Source of the DNA: Novosphingobium sp. ERN07
Lineage (GTDB): Bacteria > Pseudomonadota > Alphaproteobacteria > Sphingomonadales > Sphingomonadaceae
Assembly: GCF_012641335.1 (NCBI RefSeq)
Contig: NZ_JABAID010000001.1
Span: 434,001 to 498,000 of the forward strand
Length of the DNA: 64,000 nucleotides
Direction: 5' to 3'
In this document: positions 44,118 to 53,356 of the stretch, piece after piece
Position numbering within the stretch: the first letter of the stretch is position 1
Layout: each line of letters starts with the position of its first letter
Made by a program: the position numbers and the translations under genes
Notes under the pieces: generated by a model
What the model saw: only the letters and a program-made list of their open reading frames with translations
Told to the model about the DNA's origin: nothing
Database searches by the model: none

Positions 44118-46004
44118 TCACTCCGCCGCTTCCAGAAGCGGCCATTCGGGCTGGATCGGGGCTGGCAGGCCGGTTTCGCTTTCGCAATTGGCGCGCAGCA
44201 CGTCTATGCCGGGGCCATAGTTGAACACCGGCAGCGCCCCTCGCTCTTCGCGCAGGCGCGCGCGCAAGGCTTGCGTTTCGGCAGAATTGACCGCGCCTCG
44301 GTCATCCACCACCACACCATAGGCCCGCGCACCAGTTGGCGTGATCAGGCCTTGCGCGATTTCCTTTGCCACAAGGGCAGCATCGCGTTCCAGTGGATCG
44401 CCCCAGCCACCGCCGCCCCAGGTGATGAAGTGCAGCACGTCGCCGGCTTCCACTTCAAGGTCTTCCACCTTGTTTCCGACGATGGTTTGCATGCCATCGG
44501 GCTTTTCGAGGATCTTGCGCGCCCGCGCGCCCGGCTCGCCACCATTGACGCCCCACGGCGGCACGAACCAGCGGTCATCGTGGATGGCAATCGTGCCTTT
44601 CGACAGGAAGCGGTAAGTCATGCGGATGCCGTTGCCGCCGCGATGGAGGCCTGCGCCGCCCGAATCCGGCTCGCACTCGTAACGCTCGATCACCATCGGG
44701 AAATAGCGTTCGAGGAATTCGTTGGGCACGTTGGTGAAGCCCGGCCAGAGCGAATGGCCATCTGGCCCATCGCCCATCGGGCGGCCCGGAATCCCGCCGA
44801 AACCGATCTGGAAGAGCTGGAACCATTCGGCATTCTTGCCCGGACGTTCGTCATTACCTGCGTAGAACAGGTGGGGCGATGAGGAGAAGCCCGCAGCGTT
44901 CAGGAATTCCGGGGTCTTCTGGCCAAGCAATCCGCCCAGAATATCGAAGATGCGGCCAAGTGCATGGGTGCGGCCCGAAAGTGCGGCGGGGAACTTGGGC
45001 TTCAACAGCGACCCTTCGGGAATACGCACGTCGATCAGATCATAGAACCCGTCGTTGAACAGGATCTGCGGATCGAAGACCATGATCATGTAGATGCCGA
45101 AGAACATCTTGAACATGTTCTCGTTCAGCAGGAAATTGATCGAGGCGACGGACTGGGGATCGGTGCCCGCAAAATCGAGCACGACCTTTTCGCCCTCGCG
45201 CCACATCGTGCATTTGATCTTGTAGGGGCCGAACCCCATGCCATCATCGCAGATGTAGTCTTCAAAGCTCACCGGCTCTTCGGCCACGGCCATGCCGATC
45301 AGTGCTTTCATCGCGCGATGGTTGCGGGCGAGCAGTTCCTGTGTGGCCGAGACATAGACGTCATCGCCGAAACGCTCTGCCATCTCGATCACGCGACGCG
45401 CGGCTACCCGGCACGATGCAATCAGGGCATTCAGGTCCGCCGCGCACCAATCGGGCTTGCGCGTCTGGTGCATAACAAGGCGGATCAGGTCTTCGTTGTA
45501 ATCGCCCTTCTTCCAGATCTTGACCGGCGGGATGCGCACCCCTTCTTCGAAGATCGAACGCGCGTTGATCGGCATTGAGCCGACGACCTTGCCGCCGATG
45601 TCGCTCTGGTGCCCGAACATCGATGTATAGGCGATGAGCCTGCCGTCCTTGAACACGGGAAGCAGCACAAGCCAGTCGTTCGAATGGCTGATCGCCCCGC
45701 CGACCGAATAGGGATCGGACAGGAAGATCATGTCGCCGTCTTCCAGCGTCCCGGCATAGTTTTCCAGAAAGCCGCCGATGAAGCTGCCGAACTGGCCGAC
45801 GATCATCTTGCCGGTGTGATCCGCAATCAGCGGGAAGGCATCGCCCTGTTCGCGGATGCCGGGCGACATCGCGGTGCGCACCAGTGTGGCGTCCATTTCG
45901 ATGCGCGCGTTGCGCAGTGAGTTCTCGATAATGTCGAGCGTGACCGGATCGATGGCGACCTTCTCGAACGGCGTGTTATTGGTCTGGACGATGGTTGCAG
46001 ACAT
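44118..46004 (-). CDS. hydantoinase B/oxoprolinase family subunit
   Basis: A 628-residue HyuB-type subunit. The N-terminal block DPVTLDIIENSLRNARIEMDATLVRTAMSPGIREQGDAFPLIAD is characteristic, as are MFGHQSDIGGKVVG, FDFAGTDPQ-like LDFAGTDPQSVASINFLLNEN, and the C-terminal GRPMGDGPDGHSLWPGFTNVPNEFLER with FITWGGGGWGDPLERD. HyuA/HyuB-type enzymes use ATP to open lactams and imides, or to carboxylate ketones. It lies 17 bp downstream of hyuA. The specific reaction is unknown. Confidence 0.9.
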   Translation of the reverse strand: MSATIVQTNNTPFEKVAIDPVTLDIIENSLRNARIEMDATLVRTAMSPGIREQGDAFPLIADHTGKMIVGQFGSFIGGFLENYAGTLEDGDMIFLSDPYSVGGAISHSNDWLVLLPVFKDGRLIAYTSMFGHQSDIGGKVVGSMPINARSIFEEGVRIPPVKIWKKGDYNEDLIRLVMHQTRKPDWCAADLNALIASCRVAARRVIEMAERFGDDVYVSATQELLARNHRAMKALIGMAVAEEPVSFEDYICDDGMGFGPYKIKCTMWREGEKVVLDFAGTDPQSVASINFLLNENMFKMFFGIYMIMVFDPQILFNDGFYDLIDVRIPEGSLLKPKFPAALSGRTHALGRIFDILGGLLGQKTPEFLNAAGFSSSPHLFYAGNDERPGKNAEWFQLFQIGFGGIPGRPMGDGPDGHSLWPGFTNVPNEFLERYFPMVIERYECEPDSGGAGLHRGGNGIRMTYRFLSKGTIAIHDDRWFVPPWGVNGGEPGARARKILEKPDGMQTIVGNKVEDLEVEAGDVLHFITWGGGGWGDPLERDAALVAKEIAQGLITPTGARAYGVVVDDRGAVNSAETQALRARLREERGALPVFNYGPGIDVLRANCESETGLPAPIQPEWPLLEAAE

Positions 46005-46021
46005 GTCTCGCGCTTCCTCTC

Positions 46022-48070
46022 TCAGGCCAGATTGATCAGAATGTTGCCGACGTGGTCGACAGTGCCCACGCAACCGCTTTCGATCAGCGTGGTAGAATCC
46101 ATCTCGCAGACGACGGCGGGGCCGGGGATCACGTCACCGGCGCGCAGCTTGGCGCGGTCATAGATCGCGGCGGGTTGTTCACGCCCGTCCATCCACAGCA
46201 CATGATCACGCATCTTCGCGGCAGCAGGGTTACCGTCGCCCTTTTCCAGTTCGGCGGCGGGCAGATCGAGCGCGCGGCCCATTGCCACGGCGCGCAAGTT
46301 CACGATCTCGTGCGGGGTATCCATGTTGAAGGTGAACAGCCGTTTGTGTTCGGCATCGAAGCGGGCGAGGATGCCCGCCACGCCATCGGCGTTCAGCACG
46401 TCCGGGGTGATCGTCAGCGGCACTTCAAAGGCCTGCCCGGCATAGCGCACGTCGACTTCGAACGCAGTGCTGATTTCGTCTTCTGGCACACCGTCTGCCA
46501 ACAGTTCGGCACGGGTCTGCGCGGCCATTTCGTCAAGGATGGCGATCAGGTCTGCCGCTTCGGTCTGGCTAGCCAGGCGGCTGAAAGAGCGTGCGGTTTC
46601 AGTGCGCATCCGCGTCGTCGCATCGCCTAACGCACACAGCACACCAGGGCTTACGGGTGAGATGGCAGGCCATGACCCCATCAGGCGGGCGACGGCGTTG
46701 ACGTGGAGCGGACCAGCGCCGCCAAAGCCCATCAACGCGAAATCGCGCGGGTCATAGCCCTGCTGGACCGAGATCATGCGCAGCGCGCCGAACATGTTCT
46801 CGTTCACGATATCGATGATGCCGCGCGCGGCAGCCATCAGATCGATCCCAAGTGCATCGGCAATGGTCTGCACAGCCTTCTTTGCGCCTTCACGATCAAG
46901 GTTGAACGTGCCGCCCAGCAGGTTTTCGGGCAGATAGCCTAGCACCACGTTGGCGTCGGTCACGGTCGGCAGCGTGCCGCCCTTGCCGTAAGCCACAGGG
47001 CCGGGAACCGCGCCCGCTGATTGCGGGCCAACGCGCAGTGCGCCGGTCAGTTCAGGCACATAGGCGATGGAACCACCGCCCGCGCCCACCGTCTTCACGT
47101 CCAGCGCCGATGCGCGCACCGAAAGATGGCCCACTTCGGTGGTGCGCTGGCGGCGCGCTTCAAGGTTTTCGATCAGTGCAACGTCGGTGCTGGTGCCGCC
47201 CACGTCCAGCGTCAGGATGTTCTTGATCCCAGCATTGCGCCCCACCCAGATCGCGCCGGTCACGCCACCTGCCGGGCCCGACATCAAGATGTTGACCGGA
47301 TGCTCTTCGGCCTTCTGTGCGCTCATCAACCCGCCGTCCGACCGCAGCAAGGACAGCTTTCCGTTCATGCCCGCATCGGCAAGGCGCGACCGCAAGTTGG
47401 ACACGTATTTGCTCACGACCGGGCGCACGGCGGCGTTCGCTACGGTCGTCAGCGTGCGCTCGTACTCCTGCATTTCGGGCAGGACTTCGTGGGAAAGCGA
47501 AACCGGCAGGCCCGGCATGATTTCCGCTGCAAGTTCGCCCACGCGCTTTTCATGCGCGCCGTTGGTATAGGCATTGATCAGGCTGACCGTGATCGCTTCG
47601 ACGCCATTGGCCTTGAGCGCGGAAAGCTGGTTGCGGATATCGGTATCGTCGATAGGGCGGATTTCCGCGCCTTCTGCGCTGATGCGGCCTTTGATGGTAA
47701 CCGTATCTTCAAGCGCGGCCAGCGGTTGCGGTTTGGGCCATACGATCCACCCGGCAAGCCCGCCCGGCACAAAGCTGCGCGCGATCTGCATGACATGGCG
47801 ATACCCCTCGGTGGTGACGAGGCCCACCCGCGCACCTTTGCCTTCCAGGACGGCATTGGTGGCCACCGTTGTGCCGTGCAGGAAGTAATCGACATCGCTT
47901 GGGCTGATCAGGGCGTCTGCGCAGATTGCGGTCACCCCGTTGAGGATACCTTCGGAGCTGTCATGCGGCGTCGATGGCGTCTTGTGCCGCCAGAACGCGC
48001 TTGATGCCGTGTCGAACAGCAGGAGGTCGGTGAACGTGCCGCCCACGTCCACGCCAAGGCGATAACCCAT
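46022..48070 (-). CDS. hydantoinase A/oxoprolinase family subunit
   Basis: A 682-residue ATP-binding HyuA-type subunit. It starts GYRLGVDVGGTFTDLLLFD (ASKHA ATPase fold). It then has FLHGTTVATNAVLEGKGARVGLVTTEGYRHV, MSGPAGGVTGAIW, ILTLDVGGTSTDVALIE, VGAGGGSIAYV and FGGAGPLHVNAVA. It forms the ATPase half of a HyuAB enzyme with the next gene. It lies 4 bp after the lyase gene. Substrate unknown; hydantoin, 5-oxoproline, caprolactam-like lactams or ketones are all known for this superfamily. Confidence 0.92.
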   Translation of the reverse strand: MGYRLGVDVGGTFTDLLLFDTASSAFWRHKTPSTPHDSSEGILNGVTAICADALISPSDVDYFLHGTTVATNAVLEGKGARVGLVTTEGYRHVMQIARSFVPGGLAGWIVWPKPQPLAALEDTVTIKGRISAEGAEIRPIDDTDIRNQLSALKANGVEAITVSLINAYTNGAHEKRVGELAAEIMPGLPVSLSHEVLPEMQEYERTLTTVANAAVRPVVSKYVSNLRSRLADAGMNGKLSLLRSDGGLMSAQKAEEHPVNILMSGPAGGVTGAIWVGRNAGIKNILTLDVGGTSTDVALIENLEARRQRTTEVGHLSVRASALDVKTVGAGGGSIAYVPELTGALRVGPQSAGAVPGPVAYGKGGTLPTVTDANVVLGYLPENLLGGTFNLDREGAKKAVQTIADALGIDLMAAARGIIDIVNENMFGALRMISVQQGYDPRDFALMGFGGAGPLHVNAVARLMGSWPAISPVSPGVLCALGDATTRMRTETARSFSRLASQTEAADLIAILDEMAAQTRAELLADGVPEDEISTAFEVDVRYAGQAFEVPLTITPDVLNADGVAGILARFDAEHKRLFTFNMDTPHEIVNLRAVAMGRALDLPAAELEKGDGNPAAAKMRDHVLWMDGREQPAAIYDRAKLRAGDVIPGPAVVCEMDSTTLIESGCVGTVDHVGNILINLA

Positions 48071-48074
48071 GCTC

Positions 48075-48992
48075 TCAGTTCTCCTGAACGGGTTTGGGGA
48101 AGGCGGGGGCCTGCGCCACCATCGCCGGAAGTTTGCGATCCATCACCGATGCCAGCCAGCGATTGGCCGCGATCAGTTGCGAAAGGTCCATGCCGGTCTG
48201 CACGCCCGCGCGGTGGAGCATGTAGACCACGTCCTCGCTCGCCACATTACCCGCAGCGCCGGGAGCAAAGGGGCACCCGCCAAGCCCACCCAGCGCGGCA
48301 TCGACAGTGGTCGCCCCGGCCTCTACTGCCGCCCAGACGTTGGCGATGCCGGTGCCGCGCGTGTTGTGGAAATGCACGCGCACCGGCAGCGGAGCGACGG
48401 CGGCTACAACCCGCCGGACGAGGCGGCTGACATGGGCAGGATCGGCCACGCCGATGGTATCGGCCAGCGCCACTTCAGTCGGCTTGGCCTCGGCCAGTGA
48501 AGCCGCCATTGCGACCACGCGATCTTCGCTGACTTCGCCTTCGAACGGGCAGCCGAACGCTGCGCCGATGGTAACCTGTCCTTTCAATCCGGCAGACTTG
48601 GCCATCGCGACAATGGCTTTGGCGGCGACCACCGATTCGTCGCTGGTCTGGCCCTGGTTGGCGATGGCAAATCCATCGGTCGAAACGCAGACCGCGCCCA
48701 GTTCATGCAAACGCCCCGTGCCAATCGCGCGCTCAGCCCCTTTGGCGTTCAGGACAAGGCCGATGTAGCTGACGCCTTCCGCATCAGGCAGGCCTGCGCA
48801 AACCTCTTCAGCGTCTGCCATCTGCGGCACGCGCTTTGGGTTGACGAAGCTGGTCACCTCGATTCGCCGGGCACCCGCAGCAATGCTGCGGCGGATCAGT
48901 TCGAGCTTGTCCGCCGTCGAGATCAGCGTCTTCTCGTTCTGCAAACCGTCGCGCGGGCCGACCTCGACGAATGTGATCTCGCGTGCGCTCAC
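48075..48992 (-). CDS. hydroxymethylglutaryl-CoA lyase family protein
   Basis: A 305-residue TIM-barrel DRE-type aldolase/lyase. The HMG-CoA lyase hallmarks are present: VEVGPRDGLQNEKT at the N terminus (metal-binding Asp), VHFHNTRGTGIANVWAAVEAG (HxH metal ligands), and the signature GGLGGCPFAPGAAGNVASEDVVYML with the catalytic Cys. HMG-CoA lyase cleaves HMG-CoA to acetoacetate and acetyl-CoA; relatives act on similar 3-hydroxy-3-alkyl acyl-CoAs. GTG is the start codon, behind CCGGAGA. First gene of the operon with HyuA, HyuB and CoA-transferase. Confidence 0.9.
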   Translation of the reverse strand: MSAREITFVEVGPRDGLQNEKTLISTADKLELIRRSIAAGARRIEVTSFVNPKRVPQMADAEEVCAGLPDAEGVSYIGLVLNAKGAERAIGTGRLHELGAVCVSTDGFAIANQGQTSDESVVAAKAIVAMAKSAGLKGQVTIGAAFGCPFEGEVSEDRVVAMAASLAEAKPTEVALADTIGVADPAHVSRLVRRVVAAVAPLPVRVHFHNTRGTGIANVWAAVEAGATTVDAALGGLGGCPFAPGAAGNVASEDVVYMLHRAGVQTGMDLSQLIAANRWLASVMDRKLPAMVAQAPAFPKPVQEN

Positions 48993-49136
48993 GCCGTGTC
49001 TCCGGCAAGGTGTGTCTGCAGGTTCGGTTTCATCACGCGCTCATCCTGTTCGTATGCAAATAGACATGCAGTCGTTGGCAAAACCGGCGAAACCTTCCCA
49101 TAAGAACAGGTTTTCAACCACCTTGACCAATCGAGT

Positions 49137-49146
49137 TTGTATACAA
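49137..49146. promoter_or_regulatory. GntR/FCD-type operator in the divergent control region
   Basis: TTGTATACAA is a perfect 10-bp palindrome matching the T-x-G-T-(N)-A-C-x-A pattern of FadR/FCD GntR operators. It is 145 bp upstream of the lyase start and 124 bp upstream of the TonB receptor start, so one regulator could control both. The FCD-type GntR gene lies just beyond the receptor. Confidence 0.6.
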
Positions 49147-49270
49147 TAAGCTGCCTGTCAGACAAGCGAGCGTCAAGAGGGTGGGCTTCGGCCCAAGCGT
49201 TCGCAAGCCGGATTGCCGATGATCGCATTTCCTTTGGGCAATGCACGCGGCCAACAGGGAGGTTTGAGAC

Positions 49271-51808
49271 ATGCGTGCCACCCGTTTCCTCTTGAATACC
49301 GCTGCGATGGGCCTGATGGTGTCTGCCGCACCGGCCTTTGCGCAGGACATTCCGCAAGACACCGCTGCCGCCGAAGACGGTGGCGATGCGATCATCGTCA
49401 CCGCCCGCCGTCAGAACGAACGGTTGCAGGACGTCCCTGCCTCCGTCTCGGTTCTCACCGCCAGCGCGTTGCAGAACACCGGCGCGGTCAAGGCCGAGGA
49501 CTTCACCCAGCTTACCCCTGGCGTCACGATCGTTACGGGCACGGCAGAGGCGGGTGACACCCAGATCAACATTCGCGGGATCAACGGCGCGCGTGACGCA
49601 GAAAGCTCGGTCGCGCTGGTCGTGGATGGCATTCTCAAGACCAATACCGCGCAACTCAACCAGCCTCAGGGCACGCTCACGCAGGTCGAAGTGCTGAAAG
49701 GCCCGCAAGGCGCGCTCTATGGCCGCAATGCCGCTGCTGGCGCAATCGTGCTGCAAACGATGAAGCCGACGGACACGCTGACCGGCGGCCTACGCGCATC
49801 CTATGCCAACGAAGCGACCTATGAGGCGACCGCGCACATCGCCGGGCCGCTGGGCAGCAATGCGGGCTTTGTGCTTTCAGGCTATTACTTCACCACCGAC
49901 GGATGGTGGCGCAACACCTTCCTGAACAACACCAAGACCGTCGATGACAAGGAAAACTGGGCCGTCGATGGACGGTTCATGCTCGGTCAGGGCACAGCAA
50001 CGCAAGTGGACGTAAAGGCCCGCTATGCCGAGTTCAAGGGCGCGTCGCTGCCGTTCAATGCCGCATTTCACCTGCCGCTGTTCGGCGCGGTGAACCCAGC
50101 GTTCTACGAGGACGTGAACAAGCACCCGTTCAACTTCTATAACAACATCCGCGCAACCAACGACCAGAAGAGCATCGACGCCTCGATCAAGCTGGACCAC
50201 GAGTTCGGCAATGGCATGAAAGTGGTGGCCTGGGGCCTTTATTCCGATGTCGATCAGGATCTGGTGGCCGACGGCACCTCGGCAGATTTCGCCCGCTTCA
50301 TCAGCGCGGCTGATCCGGCGGTGGCCAGTTCGGTCAATAGCTGCTTTGCCAGCACAGCCGCGTTGACTGGCTTCCCGGTCAACCAGCCCGGCGCCATTGG
50401 ACAGATCCCGGTGCCGTTCATCTTTGCGCCGGCCAACGGCTCCACCTTTGGACCTTACAGCCCCACCACCTGCGACGGTACACAGTACCAGTTGCGCCAG
50501 CAGGAGGACGTCAGTGCCGAAGTGCGCTTGCTGTCCAACACCGATGGCCCGCTAAACTGGCAAATCGGTGGCTATTTCCTGCATATTGATCGCAAGACCG
50601 GCGTCAGTCTGGGGGCCGACACCGGACAGGGCACCATCAAGCAGCTTTACAATGCGCCCAATTCGGCAAACCCGACATCGCTTCTGCTGGCCGACAAGTT
50701 CAAGACCAATGTTTACGCCGCGTTCGGTTCGGCGGAATGGAAGCCTTCGGACCAGTTCACTGGGGGCTTGGCGCTGCGTTATGATATCGAAGACCGCGCA
50801 GCCAGTTCGCTGGTGCCCAATGCGCGCGATCCCTTCACCGGCGGACCGATCAACCCCGGCCTCGCGTTCGGGGCCTTCGTGCCCAAGAGTGCGACGTTCA
50901 AGCAGCTTCAGCCCAAGATTACGCTGAGCTACCGGCCCACGCCGGATCTGAACATCTACGCCAACTGGGGCATTGGCTTCAAATCGGGTGGCTTCAACAA
51001 CCAGGGCTCGTCCGCGGTGGTCAACGCCAGCTTCAATGATGGCGTGACGCCGGGCACCATCGATGCCGATGTGACGATCAACGATCTCTACCGCAAGGAA
51101 CGCTCCAGCGCGTTCGAAGGTGGGGTGAAGGGCCAGCTTTGGGACGGGCGGATCACGTTCGATCTGGCAGGGTATTACACCCGCGTCACAGACATGCAGT
51201 TCTTCGAATTCTTCGTCGGCAGCTTCGGCCTGCTGCGTGTGGTTTCGAATATCGATAGAGTCGATATCAAGGGCGCTGAGATCAATCTGACGGGCAAGAT
51301 CGTCGATGGCTGGAAGGTGTTCGGCTCGTTCAACGTGACTGACAGCGAGATCAAGAAGAACGCATCGCGCCCCTACACCGTGGGCAACAAATCGCCGTAT
51401 ACCGCCGACTGGACGCTGAACCTCGGTTCTGAAATCAATGCACCGCTCACCGACAGCGCCAAGCTGCTGTTCCGCGCAGACTATCGCATTACCGGGCCAA
51501 CGTGGTTCCATTCGGTGCAGGATCAGGAACGCCCAACGATCTTCTCTGCGCTGCTGCCGATTTCGGCACTTGGCCTGCCCGGTTTCGTCGGCAATGCCCG
51601 ATATGATGTGGCAAAGCGTGATGCCTTCGGCGTACTTAATGTGCGGGCTGGGATCACCACCGATCGCTATCGCATCGCGGTCTTTGCGGAAAACCTGCTG
51701 GATCGGCAGTATATTGCCGAAGCCATTCCCGCCATTGAGTTCGGCGGATCGTTTATCTCGCCAGGCGCACGCCGCCTGATCGGAGTTGAAGTAGGCGCAT
51801 CATTCTGA
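49271..51808 (+). CDS. TonB-dependent receptor of the HyuAB catabolic island
   Basis: An 845-residue receptor. The signal peptide is residues 1-25 (SAAPAFA). TonB box-like DAIIVTARRQNERLQDVP is at about 39-56. The plug has FTQLTPGVTI, INIRGINGARDAESSVALVVDGIL and VEVLKGPQGALYGRNAAAGAIVL. The barrel ends EVGASF. AGGGAGG lies before the start codon. It is divergent from the lyase-HyuAB-CoA-transferase operon and followed by a GntR regulator, so it probably imports the substrate of that pathway. A G-rich hairpin (51820-51843) separates it from the regulator gene. Confidence 0.9.
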   Translation: MRATRFLLNTAAMGLMVSAAPAFAQDIPQDTAAAEDGGDAIIVTARRQNERLQDVPASVSVLTASALQNTGAVKAEDFTQLTPGVTIVTGTAEAGDTQINIRGINGARDAESSVALVVDGILKTNTAQLNQPQGTLTQVEVLKGPQGALYGRNAAAGAIVLQTMKPTDTLTGGLRASYANEATYEATAHIAGPLGSNAGFVLSGYYFTTDGWWRNTFLNNTKTVDDKENWAVDGRFMLGQGTATQVDVKARYAEFKGASLPFNAAFHLPLFGAVNPAFYEDVNKHPFNFYNNIRATNDQKSIDASIKLDHEFGNGMKVVAWGLYSDVDQDLVADGTSADFARFISAADPAVASSVNSCFASTAALTGFPVNQPGAIGQIPVPFIFAPANGSTFGPYSPTTCDGTQYQLRQQEDVSAEVRLLSNTDGPLNWQIGGYFLHIDRKTGVSLGADTGQGTIKQLYNAPNSANPTSLLLADKFKTNVYAAFGSAEWKPSDQFTGGLALRYDIEDRAASSLVPNARDPFTGGPINPGLAFGAFVPKSATFKQLQPKITLSYRPTPDLNIYANWGIGFKSGGFNNQGSSAVVNASFNDGVTPGTIDADVTINDLYRKERSSAFEGGVKGQLWDGRITFDLAGYYTRVTDMQFFEFFVGSFGLLRVVSNIDRVDIKGAEINLTGKIVDGWKVFGSFNVTDSEIKKNASRPYTVGNKSPYTADWTLNLGSEINAPLTDSAKLLFRADYRITGPTWFHSVQDQERPTIFSALLPISALGLPGFVGNARYDVAKRDAFGVLNVRAGITTDRYRIAVFAENLLDRQYIAEAIPAIEFGGSFISPGARRLIGVEVGASF

Positions 51809-51863
51809 TCAGAGCGCTGGGGAGGCGGCGCACGCCGTCTCCCTGACCGCAACGGGAGCCATC

Positions 51864-52526
51864 GTGTCAAAAGCCTCGCAGGAAGCCTATCGCAAGATAC
51901 GCGCCGGGATTCTTTCGGGGCATTTCCCGGCCGGCCAGTTCGTTCCTGAGGACGAGTTCGCGCAGTTCTGTGAAATGTCCCGCACCCCCGTGCGCGAGGC
52001 GATTGCCGAACTTGTGGCAGAAATGCTGCTCCAGCGGTCCGGTACCAACCGCGTCTTCGTTCCGGTATGGTCCGACGACGACGACGACGAACTGTTTGCC
52101 CTGCGCGCCATGCTGGAAAGCCATTGCGCCGTCCGCGCCGCGAGGCTCATCTCGGACGAACAGATCATCCAATTGCGCGCACATTGCGATTTCATCGACC
52201 GCGCAATCGCCGATGCCAAAGGGCCGGATGTTTCCGGGTTTGTCGAAGGCAACCGCCATTTCCATGCCGTTATCCTCGCCGCCGCGCAATCCGAACGGCT
52301 GGCCCAACTGATGAAGTTTGTGGTCAGCCAGATCGTCGTCCATCGCACGGCAGAACAGTATTCGCGCGCCGACATGGAACAGAGCCAGCGCGACCACCGC
52401 GATCTGGTTAGAGCCTTTGAAACGCGTGACGAAGACTGGGCACGCGCATTGGCCAACACGCACATCCGTCGGGCTGCCAGCGTCTACCGCACGATGCGGC
52501 AGGGGAGCGATGCAGGCGCCGATTGA
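51864..52526 (+). CDS. GntR family regulator with FCD ligand domain (FadR type)
   Basis: A 220-residue regulator. Winged-helix N terminus: AYRKIRAGILSGHFPAGQFVPEDEFAQFCEMSRTPVREAIAELVAEMLL. The FCD effector domain (residues about 85-210) has LRAMLESHCAVRAARL, FHAVILAAAQSERL (metal-binding His region) and DHRDLVRAFETRDEDWARALANTHI. FCD domains bind carboxylates. GTG at 51864 after ACGGGAG is the likely start. Immediate downstream position after the TonB receptor and the palindrome TTGTATACAA in the divergent promoter make it the probable regulator of the whole island. Confidence 0.9.
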   Translation: MSKASQEAYRKIRAGILSGHFPAGQFVPEDEFAQFCEMSRTPVREAIAELVAEMLLQRSGTNRVFVPVWSDDDDDELFALRAMLESHCAVRAARLISDEQIIQLRAHCDFIDRAIADAKGPDVSGFVEGNRHFHAVILAAAQSERLAQLMKFVVSQIVVHRTAEQYSRADMEQSQRDHRDLVRAFETRDEDWARALANTHIRRAASVYRTMRQGSDAGAD

Positions 52527-52564
52527 CGGCGGAACCTTCGCGCGTGATCTGCGCTTGAAGGGAC

Positions 52565-53356
52565 ATGAGCGACACCGAACGGCACCTAGGCGCACGTGAC
52601 CGCTGGCCAGAAGTGCTCTGGCTGATCCGTCACGGCCAAAGCGCAGGCAATGTGGCCCGCGATGCGGCAGACGCGGCAGGTGACCTGCGCATTGCGCTCG
52701 ATCATCGTGATGTCGACGTGCCGCTGTCCGAACTTGGACGTCGCCAGGCACGCGCTCTGGGCCATTGGTTTGCCAGCGGCAAGGAACAGGGCCAGCCCGA
52801 AGCCATTCTGTGCAGCCCCTATGTTCGCGCGGTCCAAACGGCCGAGATTTTCCGCGATGCAGGGGGGTGCGCCGCTGACTTGCGCATCTGTGTGGACGAA
52901 CGGCTGCGCGAGAAGGAGTTCGGCATTCTCGATGGTCTGACCGTTCGTGGCATACATCACGACCACCCCGAACAGGCCGAATTCCGCCGGGTGCTGGGAA
53001 AATTCTATCACCGGCCCCCGGGTGGTGAAAGCTGGGTAGACGTAATTTTCCGCCTGCGGGCGCTGCTCGATACCATCTCGCTGCATTACGCAGGCAAGCG
53101 CGTGATGATCATGGCACATCAGGTGGTGGTCTTGTGCATGCGATACATTGTCGAGAACATGACCGAGGCTGACATCCTGGCGATCGACAAGGCTGGCGAC
53201 GTCGCCAATTGCGCGGTGACCGAATACGTGATTGATCCAGCAGGCAAGGGCGACCGTGGGTTGATGCTGGCGCATTATAACCGGATCACCCCGATGGTGC
53301 GCGAAGGCACCGAGACGACGCGTGCGCCCGACCGGATGGTCGCCGCGCGTGGCTGA
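52565..53356 (+). CDS. histidine phosphatase family protein
   Basis: A 263-residue phosphoglycerate mutase-fold phosphatase. The catalytic motif is LIRHGQSAGN (phospho-accepting His), with ELGRRQARALG, SPYVRAVQTAEIF (Arg of active site), ERLREKEFGILDG and the second His in IMAHQVVV. Substrate unknown: members dephosphorylate sugars, metabolites or proteins. Its stop overlaps the GTG start of the NNR dehydratase, so the two are translationally coupled. It begins 38 bp after the GntR gene. Confidence 0.88.
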   Translation: MSDTERHLGARDRWPEVLWLIRHGQSAGNVARDAADAAGDLRIALDHRDVDVPLSELGRRQARALGHWFASGKEQGQPEAILCSPYVRAVQTAEIFRDAGGCAADLRICVDERLREKEFGILDGLTVRGIHHDHPEQAEFRRVLGKFYHRPPGGESWVDVIFRLRALLDTISLHYAGKRVMIMAHQVVVLCMRYIVENMTEADILAIDKAGDVANCAVTEYVIDPAGKGDRGLMLAHYNRITPMVREGTETTRAPDRMVAARG

